Origin: Schizochytrium sp. CCTCC M209059
Lineage: Eukaryota; Sar; Bigyra; Thraustochytrida; Thraustochytriidae
DNA: 64,000 bases
Assembly: GCA_000818945.1 (NCBI GenBank)
Contig: KN805385.1
Location: 269,534-333,533, forward strand
Reading direction: 5' to 3'
The position numbers were made by a program, and so were the translations under genes. Under the pieces are notes generated by a model that saw nothing but the letters and a program-made list of their open reading frames with translations, ran no database searches and was not told the DNA's origin. Below are positions 39,588 to 49,691 of this stretch, in pieces (the stretch's first letter is position 1; each line of letters begins with the position of its first letter).

Positions 39588-42500
39588 ATGGCACTCGAGG
39601 CGGTCAACCTTACGGATAGTGAAACCACAGAGGCCACGAAAAGAGAGCTCGAGGCGCTTGACGTCCCGCTGGGACCTGAAGTCCCACCACGGGTGTACGG
39701 TGGTCTTCGAGGTGAGGTGGAACTCAAAGTCGCGCGATTGACGGTCTTGCGAGGCGCACTTGCTCGCGAAGCCCGTCATACTTCGCTTGCAGTTGCATTT
39801 GCGTGGTGGGGACAGGACCCAAACTCCTCGGCGACTGCTTTTCGGCCACTTGTGCGGCGAGAAGATGACCGACCTGTAGGACCAGCAGCCACCGCTGCGC
39901 CTCTCAGCACAAACACCTACTTTCCAGTGCGCTCCTCGCCCGCGAAACTTGCCGCATATCTGCGAGACGCTCAGACACTTGAACTTCGCGTCGTGCGTGC
40001 CGAGGAAGCCACAGCAAACGATGGCCCGAGCTTTGGCGTCGCGACACTCGAGCTTCAAATTGCCGAAAACGTTGACCTGTCACACCTCACCGTCGACGGC
40101 ATGCTTCCTGTCCGCGACCCTGCCTCGGGCACCGAAGTTGCGACTCTCGAAGTGAGTTTACGCGTTGGTCTCGGGCCTCGTCATAGCTCTCTTCTTGCCT
40201 TGGTAGCTGCAAACGAGGCAAGCCGCAAAAATCCGCCGCTTCGTCTCGGACGTCATGTGCCATCACCATCGCTCCAAGCTCTGGTCCAGGATATCGAACC
40301 TCTGGCACATGAGAATGAGCCGGCGTCACCCAGCGATACCATGACGGCCTCTGCTCTTTCTTTCGAAATGAACGAGGTTCGAGCAAGTCTGGCAGCCACG
40401 GCTTCGCAAGGTGATTCGAGACCATCATCAGCGAGCAGCTTTGGAATTCACGAGCTCGAGCCGGAGGCTCCTCCATCAAGCGCGCCACGAAGTCCACGGC
40501 AACAACATCAACCACAAAACGCAAGAACGGCGCCTACAAGCCGTAGACGTCAAAGAGCCACGATGGCGGCTGATCTTGCCATCGATCTGGGAGGAAACAG
40601 TGATAGCTTGCAGCACGGCGAACAAGGTGCTGCCGCACGCTTGCGTGCACTTCGCGTGATCAAGTCGCTCCGGAGTCGGGGGGTGGGCCCGCCAACACCT
40701 CGAGCACAAACGCAAACGCAAACACAAACGCAAACGCGAACGCGAACACGACTTGCAAACACGGAAGAGAACACGGGCGTAAGAGCTGCAGATATCCACC
40801 GCCAAGCCGCGCAAACTCACGTGCGTTCTAGTCCAAGATCACCATCAGGTCGCGGCACCGTACGAGCACCACCACCTGCTCTAGCCAAGTTCCTAGCCCA
40901 AGCCGAACGACTTCGCAATGAAATGGACCGAGCTCTTGACAGTTCGGATATTGAGCAGCCAATGGTCAGCCCAGGTCCAAGCCAAGAGAACGCGCTCGTC
41001 GTATATCCAGACGGCCCAAGCTTCGCAGGCCATCGGCCAAGCTCGCCATGGCACGAAGAACCTCGATTTTCGGAATCAAGCGTTTTTGCATCAGCTTACG
41101 CTCCAGGTGTTGGTATTATTAACGCCTCCGGGGAAACGGCAGATCTCGAAACCTGGATCCCGCAGCTCTTGCACGAAATCGGCGACACCTTAGGGTTCCC
41201 GACAGACCCGCTCTTGGCAGCGTTGCAGCCCGTTACGGCAGCCGTTGCCGCTGGCTTACGATCGGTCGAAAGCGTTGAATTCGTGCTCTCCGAAATTGAC
41301 GCCAACCCCAAACTTTGGAGCCACAAGTCCTCAACTCATGATGTAAAGCCAGACTTTTCAATTGAATGCCTTCTCGAATTTCCGCGGTCAGAGAATAGCC
41401 CGGACGCAGACGAGGCACGCATCGTGAAAAGCTCCGTGCAGTTGTCAGCCCGCAACAGGTCTACACGCTCGCAGCCCGACACTACGGGCACGGCTCGGCG
41501 CAGGAGTCGTGCGGCGCCGTCTGATCGAAATGACAACAGACCCAAGCCTGGGCCAAGCAAGACAAAGCTTGATCTGTCGACAACGCGCCACGTACATTTC
41601 GACCAAGCTAACTTGGAGAAGTGGCTCTCTGGCTACCTGCGCGTCTCGCTGCTTCGGGACGGCATTCCTGCTGCTACGGGTGCGCTGGCCCTACGTACCA
41701 TTATTCTCGCCAACGATCCTCATACTGCTGTGTCGTTGCGTCTCCTCGACTATTCTGGAATCGCAGGGACTGTGGCAGAACTGGCCGCACAAAGCGCCTC
41801 AGTCACCGGAGATCAGGTTCTCGCTACACTTCACCTCGAGATTACCATGACATCCTCGCAGGACGCTGCAACACGTCGCGCGGAGATGAGCTTTGCACGT
41901 GCCCAATCTGCGGCTCTCTTGAAAGGACGGCCACCGCAGCCTCCTACGTCATTGCCACCACGAGCACCACAGGCAGATGGACATCATTTGCGTCTCGTTC
42001 TTGACCGCCTCGAGGCCGCCAAAGGTTCGAGCGCGTCGTCCATCGAAGCACTGCATGAACCCATCCAGCTCCAGCACCAAACTGGTGCTCACGGGTACGT
42101 CACTTTGAGTGAGGCAACTCGATCCGTCGAGTACCCTGGCAGCACCGTGCGAAGACCCTTTATCATGGAGGCCTATGATGCACATGGAAGTCTTATTGGC
42201 TTGGCCAAGCTTCCTGAATCGTTCAAGCTCCCCTTTAGCGATTGGGTGTCAGTTCGTGATCCATTTACTGGCAAAGATCGACTCTTTGCTCATATCCGTC
42301 TCGAGGAGATGGCCGTGGGTAACATAACAGACGTGCCGCGTCCAATCACGCCTCCTCGGCATCCACATGCCGGGGAGTCATCGCCGCCGCCAAGTCCCTT
42401 CGAGCGCTCTCAGCACTCACCACCTTTACAACACCCCGTGACGCCATCACGCCATCGTTCGCCGACAGTTCCACAAGAGTCACCATCATCATCAACGCGT

Positions 42501-45500
42501 ACGGGGCGATCTCCATCTTTGAGAAAAGGAGAAGGCACGCCGCAGCAACAGAGACAAGACTCACCAGCATCAAGACAATCAACACCTGTGGCGCGGTCCT
42601 CGGCGCGAAAGCCAAGATCAACGTCATCGCGAGAGTCGACGCCAGCGAAGTCGTCTGCACCTAGCGAATCGGCTTCTGTTCGTCCACCATCGGGCAAAGG
42701 CGTTGTACCCGGCAAAGGCGTTGTACCCGGCAACGGCGATGATCACTTTGTCGAAACCACCGCTGTTCAGCACGTCTTTGTATTTGAGCTTGGATCTCTC
42801 TGTTATCGCGCGGATTTGGCTGGAGCGCTCGTCACGTATAGGTTTCCCCTTGTTGACGAGGGTGCATCGGTCGAAGATCAGCAGCTTCACGAGCATGAGC
42901 TGTGGTGGGACAGCGTGGTTGAGGAGAATAACACGATTGGTCGACACCTCATTGAGACGACACAAGCGGACGAAATTCTTGCAGAGTGGCTTGCACGAGA
43001 GAATGACAGTATCCGTTTTCGAGTCCTCGCACCGCCGCTCGGAGCCAATGAAAGCGAGGTGCGCGAAGATGCTCTGGCAACTTTGTCCATCCGCGAGCTT
43101 GCTGCTCTCTATCGCGGAGCCAGACGGCTTTCCGATGCCGAAGATCAGCATGCGGGAAGAGGGAAAGAAGAAGAAGAAGAAGAAGGTGGAATGGGGGCCA
43201 CACAGCAGACTGCTCGAGCTTCGGCCGTTTTTCGTTTACCCCTTTTGCCTGCGCGTTCGAGTCCTGCAGCAAGAAAGCAAAAGGTGAATTACCTCAAGGT
43301 GGCCGTGCGCTACCTGCAGTATGAAACTCGGCAGTATGTGCGAGTTGAAACGCTTCGCGGACCCTCTAGAGAACACGCAATGTCCTGGACCCGCTCCGAT
43401 GCGCAATCAGGCCCGCGACGCGTGCGAGCTTCAGACAAGAGGCTTGACGAGGCCCGCGCAAGGCTCTGCGTGCAAATTGTGCGTGTCTCAGGATTGGAGC
43501 AACTTGCGCGCTTGGCTGCCAAGCAAAAGGAAGGAGCTTCTTCGATGCATTTGGCGGCTGCTGTTGGCGTCAATGCATTTGTAGATGTCTCGATAAGCGT
43601 AGGTGCTCATCAATTACGCCATCACACTGCTGTCGAGCCACGAAGTTTTGAGCCGGCGTTCAATGAAGAGGTGAGCATCGAGTTTGCTCTGGACAAAGAG
43701 GTTCTGGACGCGCTCGGTCGTGCAAAAGCAGTCATTCGTGTCTGGCATCAGGAACCTAATGCTGCTATGGCCAAAGGTCAAACGGTGCTCTTAGGGTCTG
43801 CTCGAGTCTCCCTACGTGATTTGCTCTTGTCCCAGTCTGGAGCCCGCGGCGACTTTGCGCTAACGTCCCCAGTCGACGCCAATATCGACGACAAAACGCG
43901 AGCGCACCCCCCACTTGGGCATGTTCGCGCCGCAATTTTTTTTGAGCACCACCGTGAGCTCGCGCAGTACTTTCCTCCCAATGACCTCGCTACTCCCTTT
44001 TCCTCTGCCGCGCACTACATTGCCACGGACGTAAGCTCCGTTGATGATGACGATCATAACGATGATGCTGATGATGCATTTGGAGAAGGAGGAGAACAAG
44101 GCGACTTTGAGGACGTTTACAAGGACAGCATTCTGCCACCTGAGTCCGCGGCAACAGACGAACATTTTGTTGTCCAAGACGATTTGGGGGTCTCTTTGCC
44201 TCTCTCGGTCGGCGAGGTCGAAGAGGGCTCTGATGACGATGAACGTATTGTGCTTCAAGCGCCTTTGTCAACACCTTTGGACGATAGAGGGGACGCTGCC
44301 TTGTCTGCAACACAAGAACGGGTCGAAAATGAGAATGACAGCATGATGCAGCCCTTGTCTGCGTCACGAGGCGGTGGCATGCTTTGCGTGAGTGTCGAGG
44401 AAGCCATGCACTTGCCCATGGTACTTGTGCGGGACACCCTACAGCCGCCGCTTCCGTATGTGTCATTCATCCTTCACGGCCCAAGGTTCTCAGATGCACG
44501 TCACACGCAGCCCAATCCAGATGGGAGCTCGTGCAACCCGCGTTGGTTCGAAGATCTCCGGCTGCCTATCGATAACCTTGGCCAGCTTCGTAATGGGATT
44601 CTTCGCTTCCACGTGTGGCATCGGGCTTCTTGGCAGAGGGACTCTGTCGAAGACCACGGAAGCGTTGTCTCGGAAGGCGGAGATCGACACCCGCCTCCGG
44701 GCTTGGACTTTGATCCCTACTCGAAAGGTCTTGCGCTGCAGCATCGTACCATAGCAGAGACGTCTGCTGTTTTCGGGGACAATGATATTTACTTGGGCAC
44801 CGCGGTCGTTGATCTTTCCACGCTCGATGTTGGTTTAGACCGCGTTCATGGGTGGTATCATGTCATCGACGCGGAGCAACGTCGCGTCGGCCAAGTCAAG
44901 GTCAAGGTCTCGATCGTTCGTGCATCTTCTGGCGTAAAAGACAACGACTTTGCCGCCACTTCAGCCGAAGAGAATGTATCTTCAATCACATTTGCTTCAC
45001 GAGAAGTTCCTGGAGAAGAGGATGCAAAGCATGAGCAAGATCCCGAGGCAGTCCCTTCGCCAGCAGCTTTGGCAGACGCAATGCAGAGTCTCGATTTGAT
45101 ATCGGAGCGCCTGCGAATGCGCATGTTGCGCCTGGAGAACTCGAGTTCAGCAGCTCCTCAAGACAATGTCGGCGACTCGGTTGACCACCAGGTGAAACAT
45201 GAGAAAGAGGACCAACAGGATGACGATGGTGGGATTACTATGGGCAGTCAATCTGGATCGAATATTCACGTAGAGATCCCACAAAGTGGCGCAAGTGGCG
45301 AACTGGAACGCCTTGATGTCAACGATGGCGTCGCGCCTGTTGAACCTCCTAAACCTCAGAATACAGAGACCCTGCATCCTATCGAAATCATGCACACTTT
45401 GGAAGACGCGAACAATTTGTCTCCTCACCCGTGTGGTGGTGCTGCTGCGGGAGAATTCATTCACTCCACATCCGAGGTCGAGGGCGGCATCGGCAAGTTC

Positions 45501-46844
45501 GACCTGGTCGAGAATGCCAAGGCGGGCGAGGAGAATTACGAGATTGTCAACGACAGTGAAGAAGCTTTTTCAACAGAGCACGGATCTGGTCTTGCAGCTG
45601 ACGATGATGCCATTAACGCTGCACTCGATCAAATCGAAACTGCCGTTGAGGTCAACACTACTGATGGCATATTTGATGGTGATGCCGAAGATGACATCGA
45701 GAAACGCCAAGAGTCGGCTAATGTTTTAACACCAGCGGACGCAGCTTTAGAAATTGTACTGGAGGAGACCACGTCAGGATTGCATGACCCCATCTATGGA
45801 ACGCAAAGAGCGGTTTTTGATGATTTAGATGCAAGCAAAGCACATCAAGTTGGTGAAACCACAAGTCTTGCAAGGGACCAAGAAGAGGAAGACGAAGACG
45901 AAGACGAAGAAGAGGAAGACGAAGACGAAGAAGAAGAAGAAGAAGAGGAAGACGAAGACGAAGAAGAAGAAGAAGAAGAAGAAGACGAAGAAGAAGAAGA
46001 AGAGGGTACTTTTGACTTTGAAAAGGAGGAAGACGAGAAGTGTGTTATTGGCGCGCAAGATGTGATTATAGAGAATGACCAAGAGCGGATTCCTGAATCG
46101 CGCAAAGGCGATATCCGGTTTGAGCGCTCTGCGTTCTCTCCAGTGAACCGGCACGAAGAGCATCAACAAGTAGAGGAAGAGGAGGACGGTCTCGCCGAAC
46201 AGCCCACCAAAGGAACCCCGGCAAACCCATCAAAAGACCCTGTTTCTGGCGATGCGGAGGCTTACGATGGCTCGCGCGACTCTACTTTAAGCCCTGGAAA
46301 ATACGGTCAATTGGAGAGCACTGTCAAAGGCGTTGGCGATTTTCAGGAGCATGACATTGATCAAGTTTATCACGTAGTCAATCTTCACGCGAACGAGGAG
46401 GATCAAGAGGAAACGACCTTTGCCAAGAGTTCCAACGCAGATCCCGACGACCCCGAATTCCATGGTACTCGTGCTGCTCAAGACCCGAAAGCGCATGAGA
46501 GCGACAGCGAGAGCTCTCTGTCAAGCGAGGGCGCCAAGAGTGTTCTGTCCACCTTTGCAGTGGACCCCATGAAGATGCCTGATTTGCCATCTACGTACTA
46601 CAATCAATTGGCGCAAGTAGGACCAGAACTCCCCAAAGCGCATATTTGCAGTGGCCAAGAGGCCCGCGTGAAACGCTTGTCTGTGTCGCCAATCCAAGTT
46701 AACGAGAAGACGGAGGTGGGCACCCCGAATTTATTCGCAAGCCAGGAGAAGCGTCGAATGGCCAAGAAGGACACGTGGATGGATCCTGAAACTGCGCGGA
46801 TCGCCCGAATTTTGCGGGGTGATGGCAGCAAAGCAAGTAACTAA
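39588..46844 (+). CDS. C2CD3: C2CD3-like centriolar C2-domain protein
   Basis: The 2418-residue product resembles C2CD3, which sits at the distal centriole and is needed for centriole elongation, distal appendages and ciliogenesis. The N-terminal C2CD3 domain (about 35-205) is the diagnostic part: GGLRGEVELKVARLTVLRG, LAVAFAWWGQ, NTYFPVRSSPAKLAAYLRDA, then LTVDGMLPV. Further C2-like domains lie at about 675-760, 1060-1165, 1285-1430 and 1594-1780, the last ending YLGTAVVDLSTL and GWYHVI. They are separated by Ser/Pro/Arg-rich linkers. The C-terminal 600 residues are acidic and low-complexity, including an E/D run from GAA/GAC codons (about 45882-46012). Its presence implies the organism builds centrioles or basal bodies and so probably has flagellated cells. 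The ATG at 39588 begins a clean frame with no sign of breaks. Confidence 0.85.
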   Translation: MALEAVNLTDSETTEATKRELEALDVPLGPEVPPRVYGGLRGEVELKVARLTVLRGALAREARHTSLAVAFAWWGQDPNSSATAFRPLVRREDDRPVGPAATAAPLSTNTYFPVRSSPAKLAAYLRDAQTLELRVVRAEEATANDGPSFGVATLELQIAENVDLSHLTVDGMLPVRDPASGTEVATLEVSLRVGLGPRHSSLLALVAANEASRKNPPLRLGRHVPSPSLQALVQDIEPLAHENEPASPSDTMTASALSFEMNEVRASLAATASQGDSRPSSASSFGIHELEPEAPPSSAPRSPRQQHQPQNARTAPTSRRRQRATMAADLAIDLGGNSDSLQHGEQGAAARLRALRVIKSLRSRGVGPPTPRAQTQTQTQTQTRTRTRLANTEENTGVRAADIHRQAAQTHVRSSPRSPSGRGTVRAPPPALAKFLAQAERLRNEMDRALDSSDIEQPMVSPGPSQENALVVYPDGPSFAGHRPSSPWHEEPRFSESSVFASAYAPGVGIINASGETADLETWIPQLLHEIGDTLGFPTDPLLAALQPVTAAVAAGLRSVESVEFVLSEIDANPKLWSHKSSTHDVKPDFSIECLLEFPRSENSPDADEARIVKSSVQLSARNRSTRSQPDTTGTARRRSRAAPSDRNDNRPKPGPSKTKLDLSTTRHVHFDQANLEKWLSGYLRVSLLRDGIPAATGALALRTIILANDPHTAVSLRLLDYSGIAGTVAELAAQSASVTGDQVLATLHLEITMTSSQDAATRRAEMSFARAQSAALLKGRPPQPPTSLPPRAPQADGHHLRLVLDRLEAAKGSSASSIEALHEPIQLQHQTGAHGYVTLSEATRSVEYPGSTVRRPFIMEAYDAHGSLIGLAKLPESFKLPFSDWVSVRDPFTGKDRLFAHIRLEEMAVGNITDVPRPITPPRHPHAGESSPPPSPFERSQHSPPLQHPVTPSRHRSPTVPQESPSSSTRTGRSPSLRKGEGTPQQQRQDSPASRQSTPVARSSARKPRSTSSRESTPAKSSAPSESASVRPPSGKGVVPGKGVVPGNGDDHFVETTAVQHVFVFELGSLCYRADLAGALVTYRFPLVDEGASVEDQQLHEHELWWDSVVEENNTIGRHLIETTQADEILAEWLARENDSIRFRVLAPPLGANESEVREDALATLSIRELAALYRGARRLSDAEDQHAGRGKEEEEEEGGMGATQQTARASAVFRLPLLPARSSPAARKQKVNYLKVAVRYLQYETRQYVRVETLRGPSREHAMSWTRSDAQSGPRRVRASDKRLDEARARLCVQIVRVSGLEQLARLAAKQKEGASSMHLAAAVGVNAFVDVSISVGAHQLRHHTAVEPRSFEPAFNEEVSIEFALDKEVLDALGRAKAVIRVWHQEPNAAMAKGQTVLLGSARVSLRDLLLSQSGARGDFALTSPVDANIDDKTRAHPPLGHVRAAIFFEHHRELAQYFPPNDLATPFSSAAHYIATDVSSVDDDDHNDDADDAFGEGGEQGDFEDVYKDSILPPESAATDEHFVVQDDLGVSLPLSVGEVEEGSDDDERIVLQAPLSTPLDDRGDAALSATQERVENENDSMMQPLSASRGGGMLCVSVEEAMHLPMVLVRDTLQPPLPYVSFILHGPRFSDARHTQPNPDGSSCNPRWFEDLRLPIDNLGQLRNGILRFHVWHRASWQRDSVEDHGSVVSEGGDRHPPPGLDFDPYSKGLALQHRTIAETSAVFGDNDIYLGTAVVDLSTLDVGLDRVHGWYHVIDAEQRRVGQVKVKVSIVRASSGVKDNDFAATSAEENVSSITFASREVPGEEDAKHEQDPEAVPSPAALADAMQSLDLISERLRMRMLRLENSSSAAPQDNVGDSVDHQVKHEKEDQQDDDGGITMGSQSGSNIHVEIPQSGASGELERLDVNDGVAPVEPPKPQNTETLHPIEIMHTLEDANNLSPHPCGGAAAGEFIHSTSEVEGGIGKFDLVENAKAGEENYEIVNDSEEAFSTEHGSGLAADDDAINAALDQIETAVEVNTTDGIFDGDAEDDIEKRQESANVLTPADAALEIVLEETTSGLHDPIYGTQRAVFDDLDASKAHQVGETTSLARDQEEEDEDEDEEEEDEDEEEEEEEEDEDEEEEEEEEDEEEEEEGTFDFEKEEDEKCVIGAQDVIIENDQERIPESRKGDIRFERSAFSPVNRHEEHQQVEEEEDGLAEQPTKGTPANPSKDPVSGDAEAYDGSRDSTLSPGKYGQLESTVKGVGDFQEHDIDQVYHVVNLHANEEDQEETTFAKSSNADPDDPEFHGTRAAQDPKAHESDSESSLSSEGAKSVLSTFAVDPMKMPDLPSTYYNQLAQVGPELPKAHICSGQEARVKRLSVSPIQVNEKTEVGTPNLFASQEKRRMAKKDTWMDPETARIARILRGDGSKASN
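45882..46012 (+). repeat. GAA/GAC-rich coding run (acidic tract)
   Basis: Mixed GAA, GAG and GAC codons give an E/D run of about 43 residues near the C-terminus of C2CD3. Unlike the pure GAG run in RBM34 the codons are mixed, so it is older or maintained by selection. Confidence 0.9.
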
Positions 46845-46962
46845 ACTACTTTAAACCTAGATTTATTTGTATTTTGTGTATGTGTGTGATACGATATGAT
46901 ATGATAAGATAGGATAGGATATGATATGATACATGAGTTTGCACAGCCTATCAAGGTGTGTT
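46845..46962. repeat. GATAT pentanucleotide microsatellite between convergent genes
   Basis: The 118-bp spacer between the C2CD3 stop and the next gene's stop is largely a GATAT/GATAG/GATAA pentamer run (about 46888-46932). It resembles, in reverse complement, the ATATC run at 1095-1139. Confidence 0.85.
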
Positions 46963-47634
46963 TTATTGGTTTGGGGCCGACACAACAAGGAGTCGCTTGG
47001 TCCCGACCGGTGGCGGATCCTCGTAATCTTGACCGTCCTCATCAGGCTCGGCGCATAGACCGCTCGCGAGAAGACAGTTGACGACTGAGGAGGCTTCGTC
47101 GGCCCCGGCAAGGTCAACACTATAAGGCATTCGCAAAAAGCGTTTCCAGAATGTGAGGTCTCCAGGGACTGAAAAGTGATTGGCGAGAAAGATACGCGCG
47201 ACACGCTGAAGCTTTTCATTTTCTTCAGCTTCGTCTTGGGTCACCGGGGGCATTGGGTCGCTATTGCTACGCCGTGCGACGGCTAAATTGTTCTCCTTGT
47301 TGAGCTCGTCGGCAAGTGCGCGCAGGTCGTGCTCTTCGGTCTTGCGCTTGGCGACGCGGGCGCGTGTTTCCTCCAGACGCGTCTTGAGCGCGATTTCTGC
47401 TTCCTGCAATTGACTGATTGTTCTCGCATTGTTCTGGCGCACCTTGCATCGCGCCAGCCGCAGGGCCTCGGGATCCTTGCCGCCCTCGCGCGCAGCGTCC
47501 GGATCTGGGGGCGCCCGGAGACGGTCACCGGTTTCAAGCAATTTGAGGCGCGCCGAGGCCACCTCGGCGCGCAGACCGGCCTCCACGGCGCGCAGCGTGC
47601 GCAGGCGCGCCGAGGCGCCCTCCTCCTCCGCCAT
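46963..47634 (-). CDS. Coiled-coil protein of unknown function
   Basis: I do not recognise this 223-residue protein. Residues about 5-140 are charged and heptad-like (RTLRAVEAGLRAEVASARLKLLE; QLQEAEIALKTRLEETRARVAKRK), predicting coiled coil. A short conserved-looking segment follows at about 145-180 (LQRVARIFLANHFSVPG, FWKRFLRMPYSVDL), and then an acidic stretch ending TKRLLVVSAPNQ. No signal peptide or membrane segment is seen. The ATG at 47634 is the only one near the start, and the frame has the high-GC codon use of its neighbours, which supports a real gene. It ends 118 bp from C2CD3 on the opposite strand and starts 377 bp from the next gene, with which it shares a promoter region. A small kinetochore or trafficking coiled-coil subunit is possible, but this is a guess. 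Confidence 0.65.
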   Translation of the reverse strand: MAEEEGASARLRTLRAVEAGLRAEVASARLKLLETGDRLRAPPDPDAAREGGKDPEALRLARCKVRQNNARTISQLQEAEIALKTRLEETRARVAKRKTEEHDLRALADELNKENNLAVARRSNSDPMPPVTQDEAEENEKLQRVARIFLANHFSVPGDLTFWKRFLRMPYSVDLAGADEASSVVNCLLASGLCAEPDEDGQDYEDPPPVGTKRLLVVSAPNQ

Positions 47635-48011
47635 TTGCTGCCGCTACTTTTGCGCGCCTAGCTCCGCACGAAGGCTCGTGGTTTCTGTGTTTGCAACATT
47701 GTCCAAGACGACTCGGCCGGGAAGAGACAGTCTTAACCGTAACTGAGCTCTCTCTTTAAAGTTCTTATCTTATACGCGGCAAAGATACTACGAACGAGAG
47801 TGCTCGCCGCCGCCGCCGCCGCCGCTGCTGCTGCTGCTGCTGCTGCTGCTGCCCCTGATCGTTCGCGGCGACCAAGCGGGTTGTTACGACTGTCTGGACT
47901 TGTAGAGTCGCGCGCCTGATTCGTCTGCAGCGCCCGAGTTTGTTGTATTTGTTGTTGTTGTTGCTGTTGTAGTGGTGGTTCTGGTGCGCTGGGTGTGTCG
48001 AGTCCGACGAT
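47635..48011. other. Divergent promoter region with GCC/GCT run
   Basis: 377 bp between two start codons, containing a GCC then GCT triplet run (about 47805-47851) and a GTT-rich patch (about 47950-47970). It is probably a shared promoter with 5' leaders; no gene is called. Confidence 0.6.
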
Positions 48012-49529
48012 ATGGGCGTCAAGGTAGTCCTCGTCGGCAGCAGCGGCGGTGGCGGCGCGACAGAGGGCCACGCTGACGTGCCGGGCTTTGTCAAAACGCT
48101 CGAGACCCAACTTGAAGCAGCGGGAATGGAGCTCGTCGGCGTGCAGATGATCGCCACGACGAACGGAATCGGGATGGACCATGCCGGGCCCACGACGCCG
48201 GCTGTGCTACACACGCGTCTGCATGGAGAAAAAGGCCTGCAAAGCGTTGCAGGAAGCCTCGAAGAGGTCAACGAGCGCGCTCGAAGCGTAGACGCTGTTC
48301 TTGCAAGCTATATTGCCGATGCTGTCTCGAAATGCGACGCGGTCGTGTCCATGAGCGCAGATGTGGAAGGAGCTAACCTTCGGTGTCTACGTGAGGCCGG
48401 GCGCGCTAGGATTCCCGTCACTGGGACAGGAGGGTCGTCGGTGTCAATGCTCATGAAACGTGTTTTGTTCGTCGGTGGGAGCGGTTCTGTGTCGACAACA
48501 GCCACCTCTCGAGCAGTCTCTTTCACGCACGCTTTGGCCAGATTCTTTGGGCTTCACTACGAGCCGCACGTTGGCAGTGGAACCGGCGCGCCGTCCGTGC
48601 TTTCTGTATTGAATTCGATGCTGCCTGCGTTTCTGGCAGTGGCCGTGCTACGCTTCGGTATGCGGGTAACGCACGTAGAGCTCCCAGAGATGGATTATTT
48701 GTTGCGTGACGTAAGTCTGCCCGTTCTGGTTTGCGCAACTGTAGTCCACGCATATGTTGGCAAGGAAATGGGTTCTCTGGGTTTGTTGTCAAGCATAATT
48801 GCTGGAACGGCTTGTGCTGGATCAATTGCATCAGCTTTGCTGATTGGCCTGGGGCTCTCACGTGTTCTTCCGCGTGTACTCTTTGGCCTCATCCGAGCGG
48901 ACGTTCCTGCCACGGCATGTTCTATCATTCTCACAGGTTTATGTAGTATATATGGTGCTATCGGTGGGTTTTGCTGTGCACGAGTCCTTATGCCTGTCCG
49001 CGACGTCATTGTGGCATGGATCCAGGGACAATACCATCCCATCGTTGGTGCTATCGCGGGCGCGCTCATGTGTCGAGGAAGTAAAAGTGGATATTATCAT
49101 TCCGTTGCGCTGCCAATCATTCTCATCGAGATGGAGCATGGGGACTTTAGTTTTGTGGGGAGTCTGGATCTATTGACTCTCGTATGCGTCTCCGGGGGCA
49201 TTTGCGCAGGAGTTAGGCTGCAACGGAAAAGCGCACTCGCGGAGCGAGGACTTTGGGTGAATATGTGTTTTGGCGACATGATCGAGGCTGCATATCCATT
49301 CATGGAGGAGGTCACTGCAGTCAATGCCGCTGGGTACCTCGGCTCCGCGGTCGGAGGTGCCATTCTCCAGACGGGCGAAGAAGGTGCAGTGCTGAGCACC
49401 GCTTACATGCCGGTACCGCTTTCGATCCTCTTTGCTGGTGCCTCGGGAAGGTTGGTACTTGCTGCAGCATGTTTGGCTGCATGGGGCATCCCTTTCATCG
49501 CTGCTCTTGTATTTTATCGGAAGAGGTGA
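48012..49529 (+). CDS. Polytopic membrane protein with N-terminal soluble alpha/beta domain, unknown family
   Basis: I do not recognise a family. The 505-residue product has a soluble N-terminal third (about 1-185) with a Rossmann-like start (MGVKVVLVGSSGGGG), a helix with DAVLASYIADAVSKCDAVVS, and a Gly/Ser loop (IPVTGTGGSSVS, later FVGGSGSVSTT) that could bind a nucleotide or phosphate. The C-terminal two thirds hold about eight to ten hydrophobic segments, among them VLVCATVVHAYVG, LLSSIIAGTACAG, ASALLIGLGL, ACSIILTGLCSIYGAIGGF, HPIVGAIAGALM, LLTLVCVSGGICAG, YLGSAVGGAIL and LAAWGIPFIAALVF. The layout, sensor or enzyme domain plus permease-like bundle, vaguely recalls bacterial transport proteins, so a prokaryotic origin is possible. 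The codon composition is slightly less GC-rich in the membrane half. The start ATG at 48012 is clear. It is convergent with TPK1. Confidence 0.7.
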   Translation: MGVKVVLVGSSGGGGATEGHADVPGFVKTLETQLEAAGMELVGVQMIATTNGIGMDHAGPTTPAVLHTRLHGEKGLQSVAGSLEEVNERARSVDAVLASYIADAVSKCDAVVSMSADVEGANLRCLREAGRARIPVTGTGGSSVSMLMKRVLFVGGSGSVSTTATSRAVSFTHALARFFGLHYEPHVGSGTGAPSVLSVLNSMLPAFLAVAVLRFGMRVTHVELPEMDYLLRDVSLPVLVCATVVHAYVGKEMGSLGLLSSIIAGTACAGSIASALLIGLGLSRVLPRVLFGLIRADVPATACSIILTGLCSIYGAIGGFCCARVLMPVRDVIVAWIQGQYHPIVGAIAGALMCRGSKSGYYHSVALPIILIEMEHGDFSFVGSLDLLTLVCVSGGICAGVRLQRKSALAERGLWVNMCFGDMIEAAYPFMEEVTAVNAAGYLGSAVGGAILQTGEEGAVLSTAYMPVPLSILFAGASGRLVLAAACLAAWGIPFIAALVFYRKR

Positions 49530-49691
49530 TACAGCAGCAGCAGCAGCAAGAGGAGGAGAAGACATGCGCTCTTGGTACCTCCTTGCTCCTTGCTGCCCCT
49601 CTTTCTCGGTGCTGGCCTCGTCAAGTAATGTATGAGCATGCTTCCATGATTCACCCAAAACATCAGCAAGTAGCCAGCGGAGTAAGCATGC

